A stretch of 64,000 nucleotides of DNA from Algiphilus sp965216485 (GCF_965216485.1 NZ_OZ244162.1:868001-932000), one strand, 5' to 3'. Numbered from the stretch's first letter, positions 35,801-45,207 are shown. Made by a program: numbers and translations. Notes: a model not told the origin generated them from the letters alone.

Positions 35801-36931
35801 ATGACCAAGCCCTATCTGCTGTACGGCTGGCAACTGTCCTATTTCAGCGGCAAGGCGCGCGCCTATCTGCGCTACAAGCAGATTCCCTTCCGCGAGCGGG
35901 TGGTGGATGGCTACACCCTGATGCGGCGGATTCCGCGCAAGACCGGGAGCAGTCCGGTCATGCCGGTGGTGGTCACGCCGGAGGGGGAATGGCTGCAGGA
36001 CACCACCCATATCATCGAGACGCTGGAAGGTCGCTTTCCCGCGCCTTCCGTCTATCACGAGTCCGCGGCCCTGCGCGTGCTCGCGCAGTTGCTGGAAGTC
36101 TGGGCGGACGAGTGGTGGATTCCCCCCGCGATGCACTACCGATGGTCATATCCCGAAAACGAGGCGCTGTTTCTGAAGGAGGCCGGGCGCGCATTGCTGC
36201 CCTTTGCACCCGGCTTTGTGCAGCGTCGGCTGGCGCGCCGGCCGGCCACCATGCTGAAGAGCTATCTGCCCGGCGTCGGGGTCGTCCCCGAGCAGTTTGC
36301 GCTGATGGAAGCCTGGACCGAGGCCATGCTCGACGCCCTCGACCAGCATTTCGCCAGCCACGATTTCCTGCTTGGCGGGCGCCCCTGCGTGGCCGATTTC
36401 GCCCTCATCGGCCCGCTCTATGCGCATCTGGCCCGGGACCCCTGGCCGCAACGTGCCCTGATCGCGCCGCGTCCGCATCTGCAGGCCTGGGTGGCGCGCA
36501 CCCATGCCGGTGCGCAGGGTGATGGGGCGCTGTTCGACATTGCTGCGCTGCCGCCGACCCTGCAGCCGATCCTGCGCGCGCTACGCGACGAATTTCTGCC
36601 CATGGTGCTTGGCATTCGCGATGCGGTGCTACGGTACGCGGAAGGCGGTACGGGGCAGAAGCCGCGTCTGCCGCGCGCGCTCGAGTCCATTGATTTTCCC
36701 ATGGCCGACGGCCGCTTCCACCGTCTGGCCATGCCCTACACGCTGTGGATGATGCAGGGCGTGCAGCGCGGCTATCTGGCGCTCGACGAGGCACAGCGCA
36801 CTACGCTGTGCACCGCGATCGGCGGCGGTGCAGCCGCCGAGGCGCTGGCGGCGGACATGGGGCCGCCGCTGCAGCGCACGGGCCTGCGCGTACGCCTGGC
36901 GGAGCCAACCGGCAGCGCGCGCAGCCGTTAG
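35801..36931 (+). CDS. Long glutathione S-transferase-like protein (cluster copy 1)
   Basis: A 376-residue protein, much longer than a normal 200-230 residue GST. The thioredoxin-like N-terminus starts YLLYGWQLSYFSGKARAYLRYKQIPFRERVV, with VMPVVVTPEGEWLQDTTHIIETLE. A helical domain follows with HDFLLGGRPCVADFALIGPLYAHL, and about 130 extra residues. It shares the YFSGK motif and overall plan with 37535-38662. Its substrate and its dependence on glutathione are unknown. Confidence 0.82.
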   Translation: MTKPYLLYGWQLSYFSGKARAYLRYKQIPFRERVVDGYTLMRRIPRKTGSSPVMPVVVTPEGEWLQDTTHIIETLEGRFPAPSVYHESAALRVLAQLLEVWADEWWIPPAMHYRWSYPENEALFLKEAGRALLPFAPGFVQRRLARRPATMLKSYLPGVGVVPEQFALMEAWTEAMLDALDQHFASHDFLLGGRPCVADFALIGPLYAHLARDPWPQRALIAPRPHLQAWVARTHAGAQGDGALFDIAALPPTLQPILRALRDEFLPMVLGIRDAVLRYAEGGTGQKPRLPRALESIDFPMADGRFHRLAMPYTLWMMQGVQRGYLALDEAQRTTLCTAIGGGAAAEALAADMGPPLQRTGLRVRLAEPTGSARSR

Positions 36932-36959
36932 GCTACGGCCTTTGTCACCGGAAGATCGC

Positions 36960-37508
36960 ATGTCCCTGAAGCAACGTTTCGAATCCGCCTCCCACGCCGC
37001 CGTGACGCGCGCCCAGCAATGGGGCGTACCGGTGGAGGAGCTGGAGCGCGTCGTCGATCAGCGCCTGCAGCCCTTGCTGGTCAAGCACCTGTCGCGTTTC
37101 GTGATTCCCTTCGTGCGTCGCTCCGGCGCGCGGGTGGTGGCATTGGAGCCGGGGCGCGTCGCGTGCCGCATGCCGCTGCGCGGCAACGTCAATCACATCG
37201 GCACGATGTACGCCGGTGCCCTGTTCACGCTGGCCGAATTCCCCGGCGGGCCGCTGATGTTGGCCACCTTCGGCATGCGCCGCTTCATTCCCATCGTGAC
37301 CGCTCTCGACATGCAGTTCGTACGCGCCGCCAAGAGCGATGTCTCCGTCGAGCTAACGCTGAGCGCGGAAGAGGCCGAGCGCATCGAGGCCGAGACCCTG
37401 GCCGAAGGCAAGTCAGAATTCGAGGTGCGCGGCGAGCTGAAGGATGCCCAGGGCGAGGTGGTCGCACTCAGCCGCGCGATCTACCAGATGCGCCCCAAGC
37501 GCCGCTGA
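36960..37508 (+). CDS. DUF4442 / PaaI-like hotdog protein
   Basis: A 182-residue protein whose C-terminal two thirds form a hotdog domain: VVALEPGRVACRMPLRGNVNHIGTMYAGALFTLAEFPGGPLM, with the Asn/His-Gly pattern of DUF4442 and PaaI-type thioesterases, then ITALDMQFV-like and RAAKSDVSVELTLS segments. It probably hydrolyses or binds an acyl thioester. ATG 36960 is used. It sits between two related GST-like genes with short gaps. Confidence 0.84.
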   Translation: MSLKQRFESASHAAVTRAQQWGVPVEELERVVDQRLQPLLVKHLSRFVIPFVRRSGARVVALEPGRVACRMPLRGNVNHIGTMYAGALFTLAEFPGGPLMLATFGMRRFIPIVTALDMQFVRAAKSDVSVELTLSAEEAERIEAETLAEGKSEFEVRGELKDAQGEVVALSRAIYQMRPKRR

Positions 37509-37534
37509 CGGCCGCTTCCCTCACCAGGCCCCGC

Positions 37535-38662
37535 ATGGACGAGACCGCGCCGCGCTATACCGTCTACAAGATGGATATCTCCTACTTCAGCGGCAAGCTG
37601 GAGGCCTACCTGCGCAACAAGGGCATCGCCTATGCCGCGCAGGACGCGGATGCGCGCACCCTGGATCGCATCCATCGCGCAACCGGCGCCAAGAAGGTGC
37701 CGGCGGTGCAGATGGCGGACGGCCGCTGGCTGTTCGATACCACGCCCATGCTGGACTGGTTCGAGCAACAGCATCCGGAGCCCGCGCTGGCACCGGCCGA
37801 TCCGGCGCTGGCCTTCGTCGCAGCGCTGATCGAGGACTATGCCGACGAGTGGCTCTGGCGCCCGGCAATGTGGTGGCGCTGGGAGCCGGTTCCCACGCGC
37901 CTCGCTCTCGGCTGGCGCATTGCCCAGACCGTGAATCTGCCCGCCGTGCACAAGGGCGTCTTCGCGCGCTACTTCGCGCATCGGCAGCGCCAGACCTGGT
38001 TGTGGGACGACGGTGTGGACGCAAGCAATGCTGAGGCGGTGCGCGCGGTCTACCTGCACGAACTCGACACCCTGCAGGCGGTGCTATCGCAGCAGGCCTA
38101 TCTTCTTGGCGCGCGGCCGTGCGCGGCGGATTTTGGCTACTTCGCCTCGATGTTCCGGCACTTCGGCAACGACCCCGATCCGGCCGAGCACATGCGTCGC
38201 CGGGCGCCTGCGGTCTATGAGTGGCTTGCCCGTCTCTGGAACGGTTCCCCGCAGCGCTTTGCCGACGAGCCCGCCTGGCAGTGGCCGGAAGCGCAGCATT
38301 GGGCCGGATTATGGCAGCGGATTGCCCAAGACTACCTACCCTATCTGCACGCCAACGCCTGCGCCTATCGCGACGGCAGGAAGCGCTTTGATGTCGCCTG
38401 TGCCGCCTTTGCGCTCAAGGGCACGGTCACCCATCGCTACCGGGTATGGTGCCGGCAGGAATTGCAGCGCCGCTTTGCTGCCTTGGATGCCGGCGCTCAA
38501 GCACGGGTGGAGGCCCTGTTCGCGGCGCATGGCGGCCTGCGGGCCTTGCACGCTGACGGCGTGATCGACGCTGGCATGGGGGAGCACTTCACCTTGCCCA
38601 AGGCGGCCGGTGACTACCGGCCATCGCTACGCGTTGCCCTGATGGGTCAGCCGCGCGACTAG
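37535..38662 (+). CDS. Long glutathione S-transferase-like protein (cluster copy 2)
   Basis: A 375-residue paralogue of the protein at 35801. The N-terminus YTVYKMDISYFSGKLEAYLRNKGIAYAAQDAD is a thioredoxin-like domain, with KKVPAVQMADGRWLFDTTPMLDWFEQQHPE and, in the helical part, QAYLLGARPCAADFGYFASMFRHF. The same C-terminal extension is present. It probably arose by duplication around the DUF4442 gene. I chose the ATG at 37535. A much longer upstream frame is only a shadow of the thioesterase gene. Confidence 0.82.
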   Translation: MDETAPRYTVYKMDISYFSGKLEAYLRNKGIAYAAQDADARTLDRIHRATGAKKVPAVQMADGRWLFDTTPMLDWFEQQHPEPALAPADPALAFVAALIEDYADEWLWRPAMWWRWEPVPTRLALGWRIAQTVNLPAVHKGVFARYFAHRQRQTWLWDDGVDASNAEAVRAVYLHELDTLQAVLSQQAYLLGARPCAADFGYFASMFRHFGNDPDPAEHMRRRAPAVYEWLARLWNGSPQRFADEPAWQWPEAQHWAGLWQRIAQDYLPYLHANACAYRDGRKRFDVACAAFALKGTVTHRYRVWCRQELQRRFAALDAGAQARVEALFAAHGGLRALHADGVIDAGMGEHFTLPKAAGDYRPSLRVALMGQPRD

Positions 38663-38676
38663 GCCATCCAATGCGT

Positions 38677-39330
38677 TCAGGCTTTGTCTTGGGGCGGCGA
38701 ACCGGCCTCGATGCGGCGGATCATGTCGTTGAACACGGCCACGCCGCGATCACGCGAAATGGCGCCGTCGCGCACCAGCTGGCGCATGCCCCAGAAGCCC
38801 ATGACGATGATCCAGCTGAACACGCGCGCACTTTCGGTATCCAGGTCCAGTCGCTGCTGCGTCGGCTCCATCCAGACATTGCTGATCATCGTGCGGATAT
38901 TGCGGCGGATGCGGTCCAGCTCCGGCGAATCGCCGGCCGTGCCCGCCATCAATTCCCAAAGCGCGTCGCCGCGCCCCGGCGGCATGTCGAGGGTGACCGA
39001 CTCGGCGCTGACCACAGCCGCCTGCAACCCGTCCGGATGCGCGGCGATGGAGGCGCGCGTCCCCTCCATGACATCGTTGAAGATGTGCCATGCGGTCTGC
39101 GCCACCAGAGCCTCGAGATTCGAGAAATGGTGATAGACCAGCTGGCGGCTGGTGCCCGCGCGTTCGGCCAGCGCACTCATCGACAGGGCGGCCCAGCCGT
39201 CGTGCTCCACCAGATCGGCGGCGACCCCGAGCAGCATGTCGCGCCGGTTATCGTGGCTCAGATACTGCCGCTTGCCTTGAGCGGAGGAGGCGCTGTCACG
39301 GGCCTCGGCGCTGTGCTTGGGGGTCTTCAT
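38677..39330 (-). CDS. TetR-family transcriptional regulator
   Basis: A 217-residue regulator from ATG 39330. The helix-turn-helix is about residues 25-70 (RRDMLLGVAADLVEHDGWAALSMSALAERAGTSRQLVYHHFSNLEALV), followed by an all-helical ligand domain. It is divergent from the alpha/beta hydrolase at 39514 and convergent with the GST-like gene, so it may control either side. I saw no clean palindrome in the 183-base gap. Confidence 0.9.
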   Translation of the reverse strand: MKTPKHSAEARDSASSAQGKRQYLSHDNRRDMLLGVAADLVEHDGWAALSMSALAERAGTSRQLVYHHFSNLEALVAQTAWHIFNDVMEGTRASIAAHPDGLQAAVVSAESVTLDMPPGRGDALWELMAGTAGDSPELDRIRRNIRTMISNVWMEPTQQRLDLDTESARVFSWIIVMGFWGMRQLVRDGAISRDRGVAVFNDMIRRIEAGSPPQDKA

Positions 39331-39513
39331 CGCGGCAAGGGTAATGGGCGGACGACGGCCTGTCGATTGCACCCATGCTGCGGCAGCGCGCCTCCGACCC
39401 GATCCCGGCAGGCGCATGGCCCTTCGTCGCAGACAGCGGCCAAATCATCAACACACACCGTGGCGCTGACTTAGCGAATGCGCCGCGCCAATTACGACCA
39501 AGACGAGAACACC

Positions 39514-40434
39514 ATGTCGTTACTGCCTTCCCCGCGCAGCGGGCACGCACCCGCCAACGGGTTGGAACTGGCCTTTGAAGACTACGGCGATGCCACCGCC
39601 CCGACGGTGGTGATGATCATGGGGCTGGGCACCCAGCTGCTGGGCTGGCCGGAACCACTGATCGCCGAGTTGCTGGAACGCGGCTTCCGCGTGGTGCGCT
39701 TCGACAACCGCGATGTTGGTCTGTCCACCCGCTTGTCAGGGGCCAAGCCCACGGAAGATATCCGCCGCGCCTATTCCAAGTCCCTGATTGGCCTGCCGGT
39801 GCAGGCGCCTTACCGTCTGCAGGATATGGCGCAGGACACGCTGGGCCTGCTTGATGCGCTGCAGATCGAGCGCGCCCATGTGGTGGGTGCCTCCATGGGG
39901 GCGATGATTGGTCAGACGCTGGCCGGCAGCCATGCCGATCGTGTGGCAAGCCTGACCTCGATCATGTCCTCTAGCGGCCACCGTTGGCTGCGTCCCGGCG
40001 ATCCGCGCGCCACGCTGCGCCTGTCGCAGCCCCCGCCGGCGCAGGACCCGGAGACCATCGCCCGTCACATGACCGAGACCATGCGCATCATCGGCAGCAA
40101 GCCGCATCTGGCCATGGACGATGCCCAGCGCTACGCCGAGCTCAAGCGTGCCGCTGAGCGTGCCTACTATCCCGCTGGCACGGCCCGGCAGCTGCTTGCC
40201 ATCCTCGCCTCCGGCAGTCGGGTGGATCTGCTGCGACGCCTGCGTACGCCCACCTTGGTGCTGCACGGCGAGCACGATCCGCTGGTGCCCGTGACCCACG
40301 GCCGCCACACCGCGCGCTGCATTCCCAAGGCGCGGTTGGAGACTTTCGACGGCATGGGGCACGATCTCCCTCCGGCCCTCATGCCGCGCTTTGCCGACTT
40401 GATTGCCGAACACGCCGCCCAGGCGGTCCGCTGA
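39514..40434 (+). CDS. Alpha/beta hydrolase
   Basis: A 306-residue hydrolase with oxyanion region VMIMGLGTQLLGW, nucleophile elbow VGASMGAM (Ser127), acid in VLHGEHDPLVP and base in DGMGHDLPPALMP. It belongs to the prolyl-aminopeptidase/aclacinomycin-methylesterase-like group of alpha/beta hydrolases. The ATG at 39514 gives the family start. An upstream ATG at 39478 would add 12 residues. It has no signal peptide, so it should be cytoplasmic. The alkylsulfatase gene follows after 41 bases. Confidence 0.88.
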   Translation: MSLLPSPRSGHAPANGLELAFEDYGDATAPTVVMIMGLGTQLLGWPEPLIAELLERGFRVVRFDNRDVGLSTRLSGAKPTEDIRRAYSKSLIGLPVQAPYRLQDMAQDTLGLLDALQIERAHVVGASMGAMIGQTLAGSHADRVASLTSIMSSSGHRWLRPGDPRATLRLSQPPPAQDPETIARHMTETMRIIGSKPHLAMDDAQRYAELKRAAERAYYPAGTARQLLAILASGSRVDLLRRLRTPTLVLHGEHDPLVPVTHGRHTARCIPKARLETFDGMGHDLPPALMPRFADLIAEHAAQAVR

Positions 40435-40475
40435 GACCGCCGGGCGAGCGCATAACAGACCACGGGGAGACCACT

Positions 40476-42206
40476 ATGACGACAACAATGAAGCGGATGG
40501 GCACACGGGGCGCGGCGGTAGTGCTGGCCGCACTGCTAGCGGCCTGCGGCAGCGAGCCGCCGAGCTTTACCGAGCCGGTGCAGAGCGTGGAGTCGCTGCG
40601 CGCGCACAGCACCGAATTCGAGAAGGGCGTGGTGCAGGTCACCGAGGGCGTGCACATGGCCATCGGCTACGGGCTGGCCAACTCCATCATGGTGGAGGGC
40701 GACGATGGGGTGATCATCATCGACACCATGGAAACCCTGGAAGAGGGGCGCGAGGTGCGCGAGGCCTTCCGCACGGTGGTGGACAAGCCGGTGCGCGCCA
40801 TCATTTACACGCATAACCACACCGACCACGTCTTCGGGGCCCAGGCCTTTGTCGACGAGGGCGTGACCCCCGAGGTCTTCGCCCATGCCGACACCATGGA
40901 CTACGTCTACCGGATCATCACCGAGTTCCGGCCCATCGTCACCCGACGCTCGATGCGCATGTTCGGCAATTACCTCGACGACGGGGTCGTGATCAACAAC
41001 GGCATCGGCCCCTTCCTGGGCATCGGCCCGGACAGCGAGCTCGGCATCCTTCCGCCCACGCAGACCTTCGAGGACCGCATGAGCGCGGAAGTGGCGGGTG
41101 TGCGCTTCGAACTCGTCCACGCCCCCGGCGAGACCAACGATCAGCTCTTCGTCTGGTTCCCCGATCTGGGCGTGCTGGCACCCGGGGATAATCTGTACAA
41201 GACCTTCCCCAATCTCTACACCATCCGCGGCACGCCGTATCGCTCGCTCAAGGGTTGGGCGGAGAGCATCGACAAGATGCGCGCGCTGCCGATCGAGCAC
41301 TTGGTGCCAAGCCATACGCGGCCACTGTCCGGCAAGGAGCAGATTCACCAGACTCTGACCGACTACCGCGACGGCATCCGCTTCGTCTACGACCAGACCG
41401 TGCGGCTGATGAACCAGGGCGCCACCCCCGACGAGATCGCCGAACAGCTGACCCTGCCGCCGCATCTCGCCGAGTCCCCCTATCTGCAAGAGTTCTACGG
41501 CACAGTGGAATGGTCGGCGCGTTCGGTCTTCGCCGGCAATCTCGGCTGGTTCGATGGCAACCCATCGCAGCTCCAGCCGCTGTCACCCGGAGATCATGCC
41601 GCCCGCATGGCCGACCTGGCCGGCGGCAAGGCCGCCCTGCGCGACCAGGTCCTGGCATCCGCCGAGGCCGGCGATCACCAGTGGGTGCTACAGCTGTCGG
41701 ACCACGCGCTGCGGCTCTACCCCGACGACAGTGCAATCACGCAGGCCCGCATCGACGCGCTGACCCATCTCGGGGAACAGTCCGCCAACCCCAATGCGCG
41801 CCACTACTATCTGACGAGTGCACTGGAGCTGCGCGGCCTGGAGATTCCGGTACTCAGCAACGCTGGCGACGAGATGCTGGCCCGCTTCCCGCTGTCGCGC
41901 TTTTTTGCCGCCATTCCGGTCAATCTTGATGCCGCGGCAGCGCTGGAGCTCGACCAGAAAGTGGGTTTCAGCTTCACGGACTCCGACGAGACCTTCACCA
42001 TCTGGGTCCGGCGCGGCGTCGCCGAGGTGCGCGACACGCTGATGGAGGACCTCGACATCCACGTCGCCGTGGACTCCCTCGTGTTCAAGCAGATGCTCGC
42101 CCAGCAGCGCAATCCGGCGGTGACCATTGCCAAGGACTTCGAGTACCGCGACGGAGGGCGCGTGGCCTTTGCACGCTTCATGCGACTCTTCATGCCGCCG
42201 GAATAA
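40476..42206 (+). CDS. Alkyl-sulfatase-like metallo-beta-lactamase lipoprotein
   Basis: A 576-residue lipoprotein (lipobox LLAAC, Cys24). The MBL domain begins GVHMAIGYGLANSIMVEGDDGVIIIDTMET and has YTHNHTDHVFGAQAF (His113, His115, Asp117, His118), followed by HAPGETNDQLFVWFPDLGVLAPGDN. The dimerisation and SCP2-like C-terminal parts of SdsA1-type alkylsulfatases follow (from about 400, with the SCP2-like end). It would cleave sulfate from alkyl sulfates in the periplasm. Confidence 0.9.
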   Translation: MTTTMKRMGTRGAAVVLAALLAACGSEPPSFTEPVQSVESLRAHSTEFEKGVVQVTEGVHMAIGYGLANSIMVEGDDGVIIIDTMETLEEGREVREAFRTVVDKPVRAIIYTHNHTDHVFGAQAFVDEGVTPEVFAHADTMDYVYRIITEFRPIVTRRSMRMFGNYLDDGVVINNGIGPFLGIGPDSELGILPPTQTFEDRMSAEVAGVRFELVHAPGETNDQLFVWFPDLGVLAPGDNLYKTFPNLYTIRGTPYRSLKGWAESIDKMRALPIEHLVPSHTRPLSGKEQIHQTLTDYRDGIRFVYDQTVRLMNQGATPDEIAEQLTLPPHLAESPYLQEFYGTVEWSARSVFAGNLGWFDGNPSQLQPLSPGDHAARMADLAGGKAALRDQVLASAEAGDHQWVLQLSDHALRLYPDDSAITQARIDALTHLGEQSANPNARHYYLTSALELRGLEIPVLSNAGDEMLARFPLSRFFAAIPVNLDAAAALELDQKVGFSFTDSDETFTIWVRRGVAEVRDTLMEDLDIHVAVDSLVFKQMLAQQRNPAVTIAKDFEYRDGGRVAFARFMRLFMPPE

Positions 42207-42249
42207 GCATCCGGCACAGGCGGGCAGCGCTCACGGAGAAGATGAATCA

Positions 42250-42612
42250 ATGGAACACAGCCCGGAATTCCTCGCCCTGGTCGATGCCGCACGGGCGCGC
42301 ATCCGTGAAATCGACGCCAGCGAACTGGCTGTGCGGCTGACCGATGCGCCAGACGCGGCACTGATCGACGTGCGCGAGGAAAGCGAGTACGCCGCCGGCC
42401 ATGTACAAGGCGCCGAGCACATCGGCAAGGGCGTCATCGAGCGCGACATCGTCGCCAAGCACCCCGACAAGACCCAGCCCCTGTATCTGTATTGCGGCGG
42501 CGGCTACCGCTCCGCGCTGGCCGCCGACGCGCTGCAGCAGATGGGCTACACCCACGTGGTCAATGTCGATGGCGGCTGGCGCGCGCTGCGCGAAATCATG
42601 CCCACTGAATAG
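42250..42612 (+). CDS. Rhodanese-domain protein
   Basis: A 120-residue single-domain rhodanese. Markers are ALIDVREESEYAAGHVQGAEHIGKG and the active loop YLYCGGGYRSAL with Cys82, the persulfide carrier. There is no signal peptide. It is the last rightward gene behind the alkylsulfatase-like gene, with AGCGCTCACGGAGAAG upstream containing GGAG. It may handle sulfur released nearby, but that is only inference. Confidence 0.9.
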   Translation: MEHSPEFLALVDAARARIREIDASELAVRLTDAPDAALIDVREESEYAAGHVQGAEHIGKGVIERDIVAKHPDKTQPLYLYCGGGYRSALAADALQQMGYTHVVNVDGGWRALREIMPTE

Positions 42613-42636
42613 CGCGCATCGGCTTGCCGTGGCGGA

Positions 42637-43551
42637 TTATTCCGGCAGCGGGATGAACTCCGCCTCGTCGCCCGGCACCTTGGGGAATCGGCCCGCCTTC
42701 CAGTCGGCCTTGGCCTGCTCGATGCGTTCGCGCCGGCTGGAGACAAAATTCCATTCCATATGGCGCGGACCCAGTCGTTCGCCGCCGATGATGGCGATGC
42801 GGCTGGCCTCCAGGGCTTCCACTTCGATGCCTGCCTGGGCTTCGAAGATGGCCATGGCGTGGGCGGGCAGGATGGAGTCCCGCGCCTTCAGCTGGCCGCT
42901 GGCAACGTAGAGGGCGCGCTCTTCGGCTTCGGGCAGCAGCAGACGCTGGCCCGGTTGCAGGTCGGCCTCCACGTAGAGCGTGTCGGCATCGGCGCGTACC
43001 GGCGAACGCAGCCCGTAGGCGGCGCCCATCATGACGCGCAGGGCGACGCCGTCGATCTCGGTGCGCGGGAGCGCCTCGGAGGGATAGTGCAGAAAGGCGG
43101 GCTCACACTCTTCCATGGCTTCCGGTAGCGCCAGCCACAGCTGCAGGCCGTGGATGCGCTGCGGATGCGCCGTGACCTCCGGGCGTTGACGCTCGGAATG
43201 TACGATGCCGCGGCCGGCCACCATGAGGTTGAGGTCGCCCGGGCGGATGACCTGCTCGCTGCCGAGGGAGTCGCGATGCAGCATTTCACCCTCGAACAGA
43301 TAGGTCACCGTTGCGAGATTGACGTGCGGATGCGGCCGTACATTGATGCCGGCGCCGGCGGGCAGGTCGGCCGGGCCCATGTGGTCGAAGAAGACCCAGG
43401 GCCCCACCTGCTTGCGGCCCACGGTCGGTAGCACGCGTCGCACCGAGAAACCGCCGAGATCCTTGTCGCGTGGCTGGATGATGCGCTCGATGGCGCCGCA
43501 GCCCTGCGCGACCTCACATTCCAGCTCCAGTTCTTTGGTGGCGTTGCTCAC
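42637..43551 (-). CDS. Pirin-family protein (copy 1)
   Basis: A 304-residue bicupin starting at GTG 43551. The N-terminal cupin has VGPWVFFDHMGPADLPAG and the pirin metal-site motif VRPHPHVNLATVTYLFEGEMLHRDS, then GIVHSERQ. Bacterial pirins bind iron and can act as quercetinase-like or redox regulatory proteins. It is downstream of the isochorismatase gene on the same strand, but a hairpin separates them. Confidence 0.9.
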   Translation of the reverse strand: MSNATKELELECEVAQGCGAIERIIQPRDKDLGGFSVRRVLPTVGRKQVGPWVFFDHMGPADLPAGAGINVRPHPHVNLATVTYLFEGEMLHRDSLGSEQVIRPGDLNLMVAGRGIVHSERQRPEVTAHPQRIHGLQLWLALPEAMEECEPAFLHYPSEALPRTEIDGVALRVMMGAAYGLRSPVRADADTLYVEADLQPGQRLLLPEAEERALYVASGQLKARDSILPAHAMAIFEAQAGIEVEALEASRIAIIGGERLGPRHMEWNFVSSRRERIEQAKADWKAGRFPKVPGDEAEFIPLPE

Positions 43552-43603
43552 GTGGATTCCCTCATGGTGATGGCATGGCGCATAGCATGCCCTGGATAGG
43601 AAG

Positions 43604-43629
43604 ATTGGGGCCGGATGGCCGGCCCCAAT
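43604..43629 (-). terminator. Hairpin after the isochorismatase-type gene
   Basis: ATTGGGGCCGG (43604-43614) and CCGGCCCCAAT (43619-43629) make a perfect 11 bp stem with a 4-base loop, 17 bases beyond the stop codon on the minus strand. The following sequence CTTCCT is only weakly T-rich. Confidence 0.6.
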
Positions 43630-43645
43630 CGGTTACTGCATCACC

Positions 43646-44260
43646 TTAGGCAGTCAGCTTGCTGTAGGAGGTGATCAGGTTGCGGTAGTCCGGGATGTGG
43701 TTCGAGAACAGCGCGCCCAGGCCCTCGACATCGTTGCGCCAGTCGCGGTGCAGTTCGCAGGCGACGCCAAACCAGGTCATCAGCTGCGCGCCGGCCTCGG
43801 CCATGCGGTTCCAAGCTGCATCGCGGGTCATTGCATTGAAGGTGCCGGAGGCGTCGGTGACGATGAAGACGTCATAGCCTTCCTGCAGCGCGGACAGGGT
43901 GGGGAAGGCGACGCAGACTTCGGTCACCACGCCGGCAATGATCAGCTGCTTCTTGCCGGTGGCCTTCACCGCCCGCACGAAGTCCTCGTTGTCCCAGGCG
44001 TTGATCTGGCCAGGACGGGCGATGAAGGGCGCATCCGGGTAGGCCGCCTTGAGCTCCGGCACAATGGGGCCGTTCGGGCCGTCCTCGAAGCTGGTGGTCA
44101 GAATGGTGGGCAGCCGGAAGTACTTGGCCAGATCGGCCAGCGCGAGCACGTTGTTCTTGAAGGTGTCCGGCTGGATATCGCGCACCAGTGACAGCAGGCC
44201 GGCCTGATGGTCAACCAGCAGGACTGCGGCATCTTCCTTGTTCAATCGCTTGTAGCTCAT
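43646..44260 (-). CDS. Isochorismatase-family cysteine hydrolase (YcaC-like)
   Basis: A 204-residue hydrolase from ATG 44260 behind AAAGGGGAAAC. The catalytic triad is visible: Asp17 in LLVDHQAG, a Lys at 103-104 (TGKKQLIIAG) and Cys116 in VVTEVCVAFP. The length and the motif MTRDAAWNRMAEAGAQLMTWFGVACELHRDW match the YcaC group, whose substrate is unknown. It lies between two pirin genes on the same strand. Confidence 0.9.
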   Translation of the reverse strand: MSYKRLNKEDAAVLLVDHQAGLLSLVRDIQPDTFKNNVLALADLAKYFRLPTILTTSFEDGPNGPIVPELKAAYPDAPFIARPGQINAWDNEDFVRAVKATGKKQLIIAGVVTEVCVAFPTLSALQEGYDVFIVTDASGTFNAMTRDAAWNRMAEAGAQLMTWFGVACELHRDWRNDVEGLGALFSNHIPDYRNLITSYSKLTA

Positions 44261-44340
44261 GTTTCCCCTTTGTGGTGGTGTGAAAGACCGGCGTGCCGGC
44301 GGTTCGCCGCTTCGGGCGGTACCGCCGGCCGCCGGAGGCT

Positions 44341-45207
44341 TCAACGCGGCCGTCCCAGACGCCCGCTGTTGAAGTCGTGGATGGCTTCGCGGATCTCGGC
44401 CTGACTGTTCATGACGAAGGGGCCGTAGCCGACCACGGGCTCATCGAGTGGCTGTCCGCTCAGCACGAGCACCTTGGCGTCGGCATTGGCTTCCAGCGTG
44501 AAGTCCTGCCCGGCCTGAGTCAGCGCGGCCATCTGTCCCGCGCGCACGATGGCGTCGTCATTGACCTGCAGCGTGCCGTCCAGGGCCACGATGAGCAGGG
44601 TGTGAACCTCCGGAACCTGCAGCGCCGCTCGCCGATCCCGCTTCAGGCGCAGATCCCAGACGTCGACCGGCGAGAAGGTGCGGGCGGCACCGCGCTGGCC
44701 GTCCACCTCACCGGCAATGACGCGGATTTCACCGGCGTCCTCGGCAAGCTTGACCACCGGGATGTCGGCCGCCCGCAGGGCCTGGTAAGCCGCCGGGGCG
44801 CGCTTGTGCGCCGCAGGCAGATTCACCCAGAGCTGCACCATCTCGAAGGGCCCGCCCGAGGCGCTGTAGGCCTCCGAGTGGTATTCCTCGTGCACGATGC
44901 CGTCGCCGGCCGTCATCCACTGCACATCGCCGGGGCCGATGACACCACCGCCGCCGCTGGAGTCGTGGTGCGCCACTTCGCCAGCGTAGACGATGGTCAC
45001 CGTCTCGAAGCCGCGATGCGGATGCGCCCCCACGCCGCGGGGCTCGCCGGTGTTCGGCTCGAAATGGGTCGGGCCGGCGTAATCCAGCATGAGGAAGGGG
45101 CTCACCGGCACGCTGCGCGTGTCGTAGGTGAACAGAGACCGCACCGGAAAACCATCGCCCACCCAGTGCGGTGCGGGCGCGTTGTAGACGCCAATGATTG
45201 ATTTCAT
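44341..45207 (-). CDS. Pirin-family protein (copy 2)
   Basis: A 288-residue bicupin from ATG 45207 with GGAG upstream. It has MLDYAGPTHFEP, the metal motif GVGAHPHRGFETVTIVYAGEVAHHDSSG and GIVHEEYHS. It is divergent from a LysR gene that probably controls this pirin-isochorismatase-pirin set, an arrangement seen often in proteobacteria. Confidence 0.91.
   Translation of the reverse strand: MKSIIGVYNAPAPHWVGDGFPVRSLFTYDTRSVPVSPFLMLDYAGPTHFEPNTGEPRGVGAHPHRGFETVTIVYAGEVAHHDSSGGGGVIGPGDVQWMTAGDGIVHEEYHSEAYSASGGPFEMVQLWVNLPAAHKRAPAAYQALRAADIPVVKLAEDAGEIRVIAGEVDGQRGAARTFSPVDVWDLRLKRDRRAALQVPEVHTLLIVALDGTLQVNDDAIVRAGQMAALTQAGQDFTLEANADAKVLVLSGQPLDEPVVGYGPFVMNSQAEIREAIHDFNSGRLGRPR

Noticed and set aside
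37019..37534. A 172-codon upstream extension of the second GST-like gene
   Set aside because: It is Arg-rich out-of-frame translation of the DUF4442 gene. The GST fold begins at the ATG at 37535.
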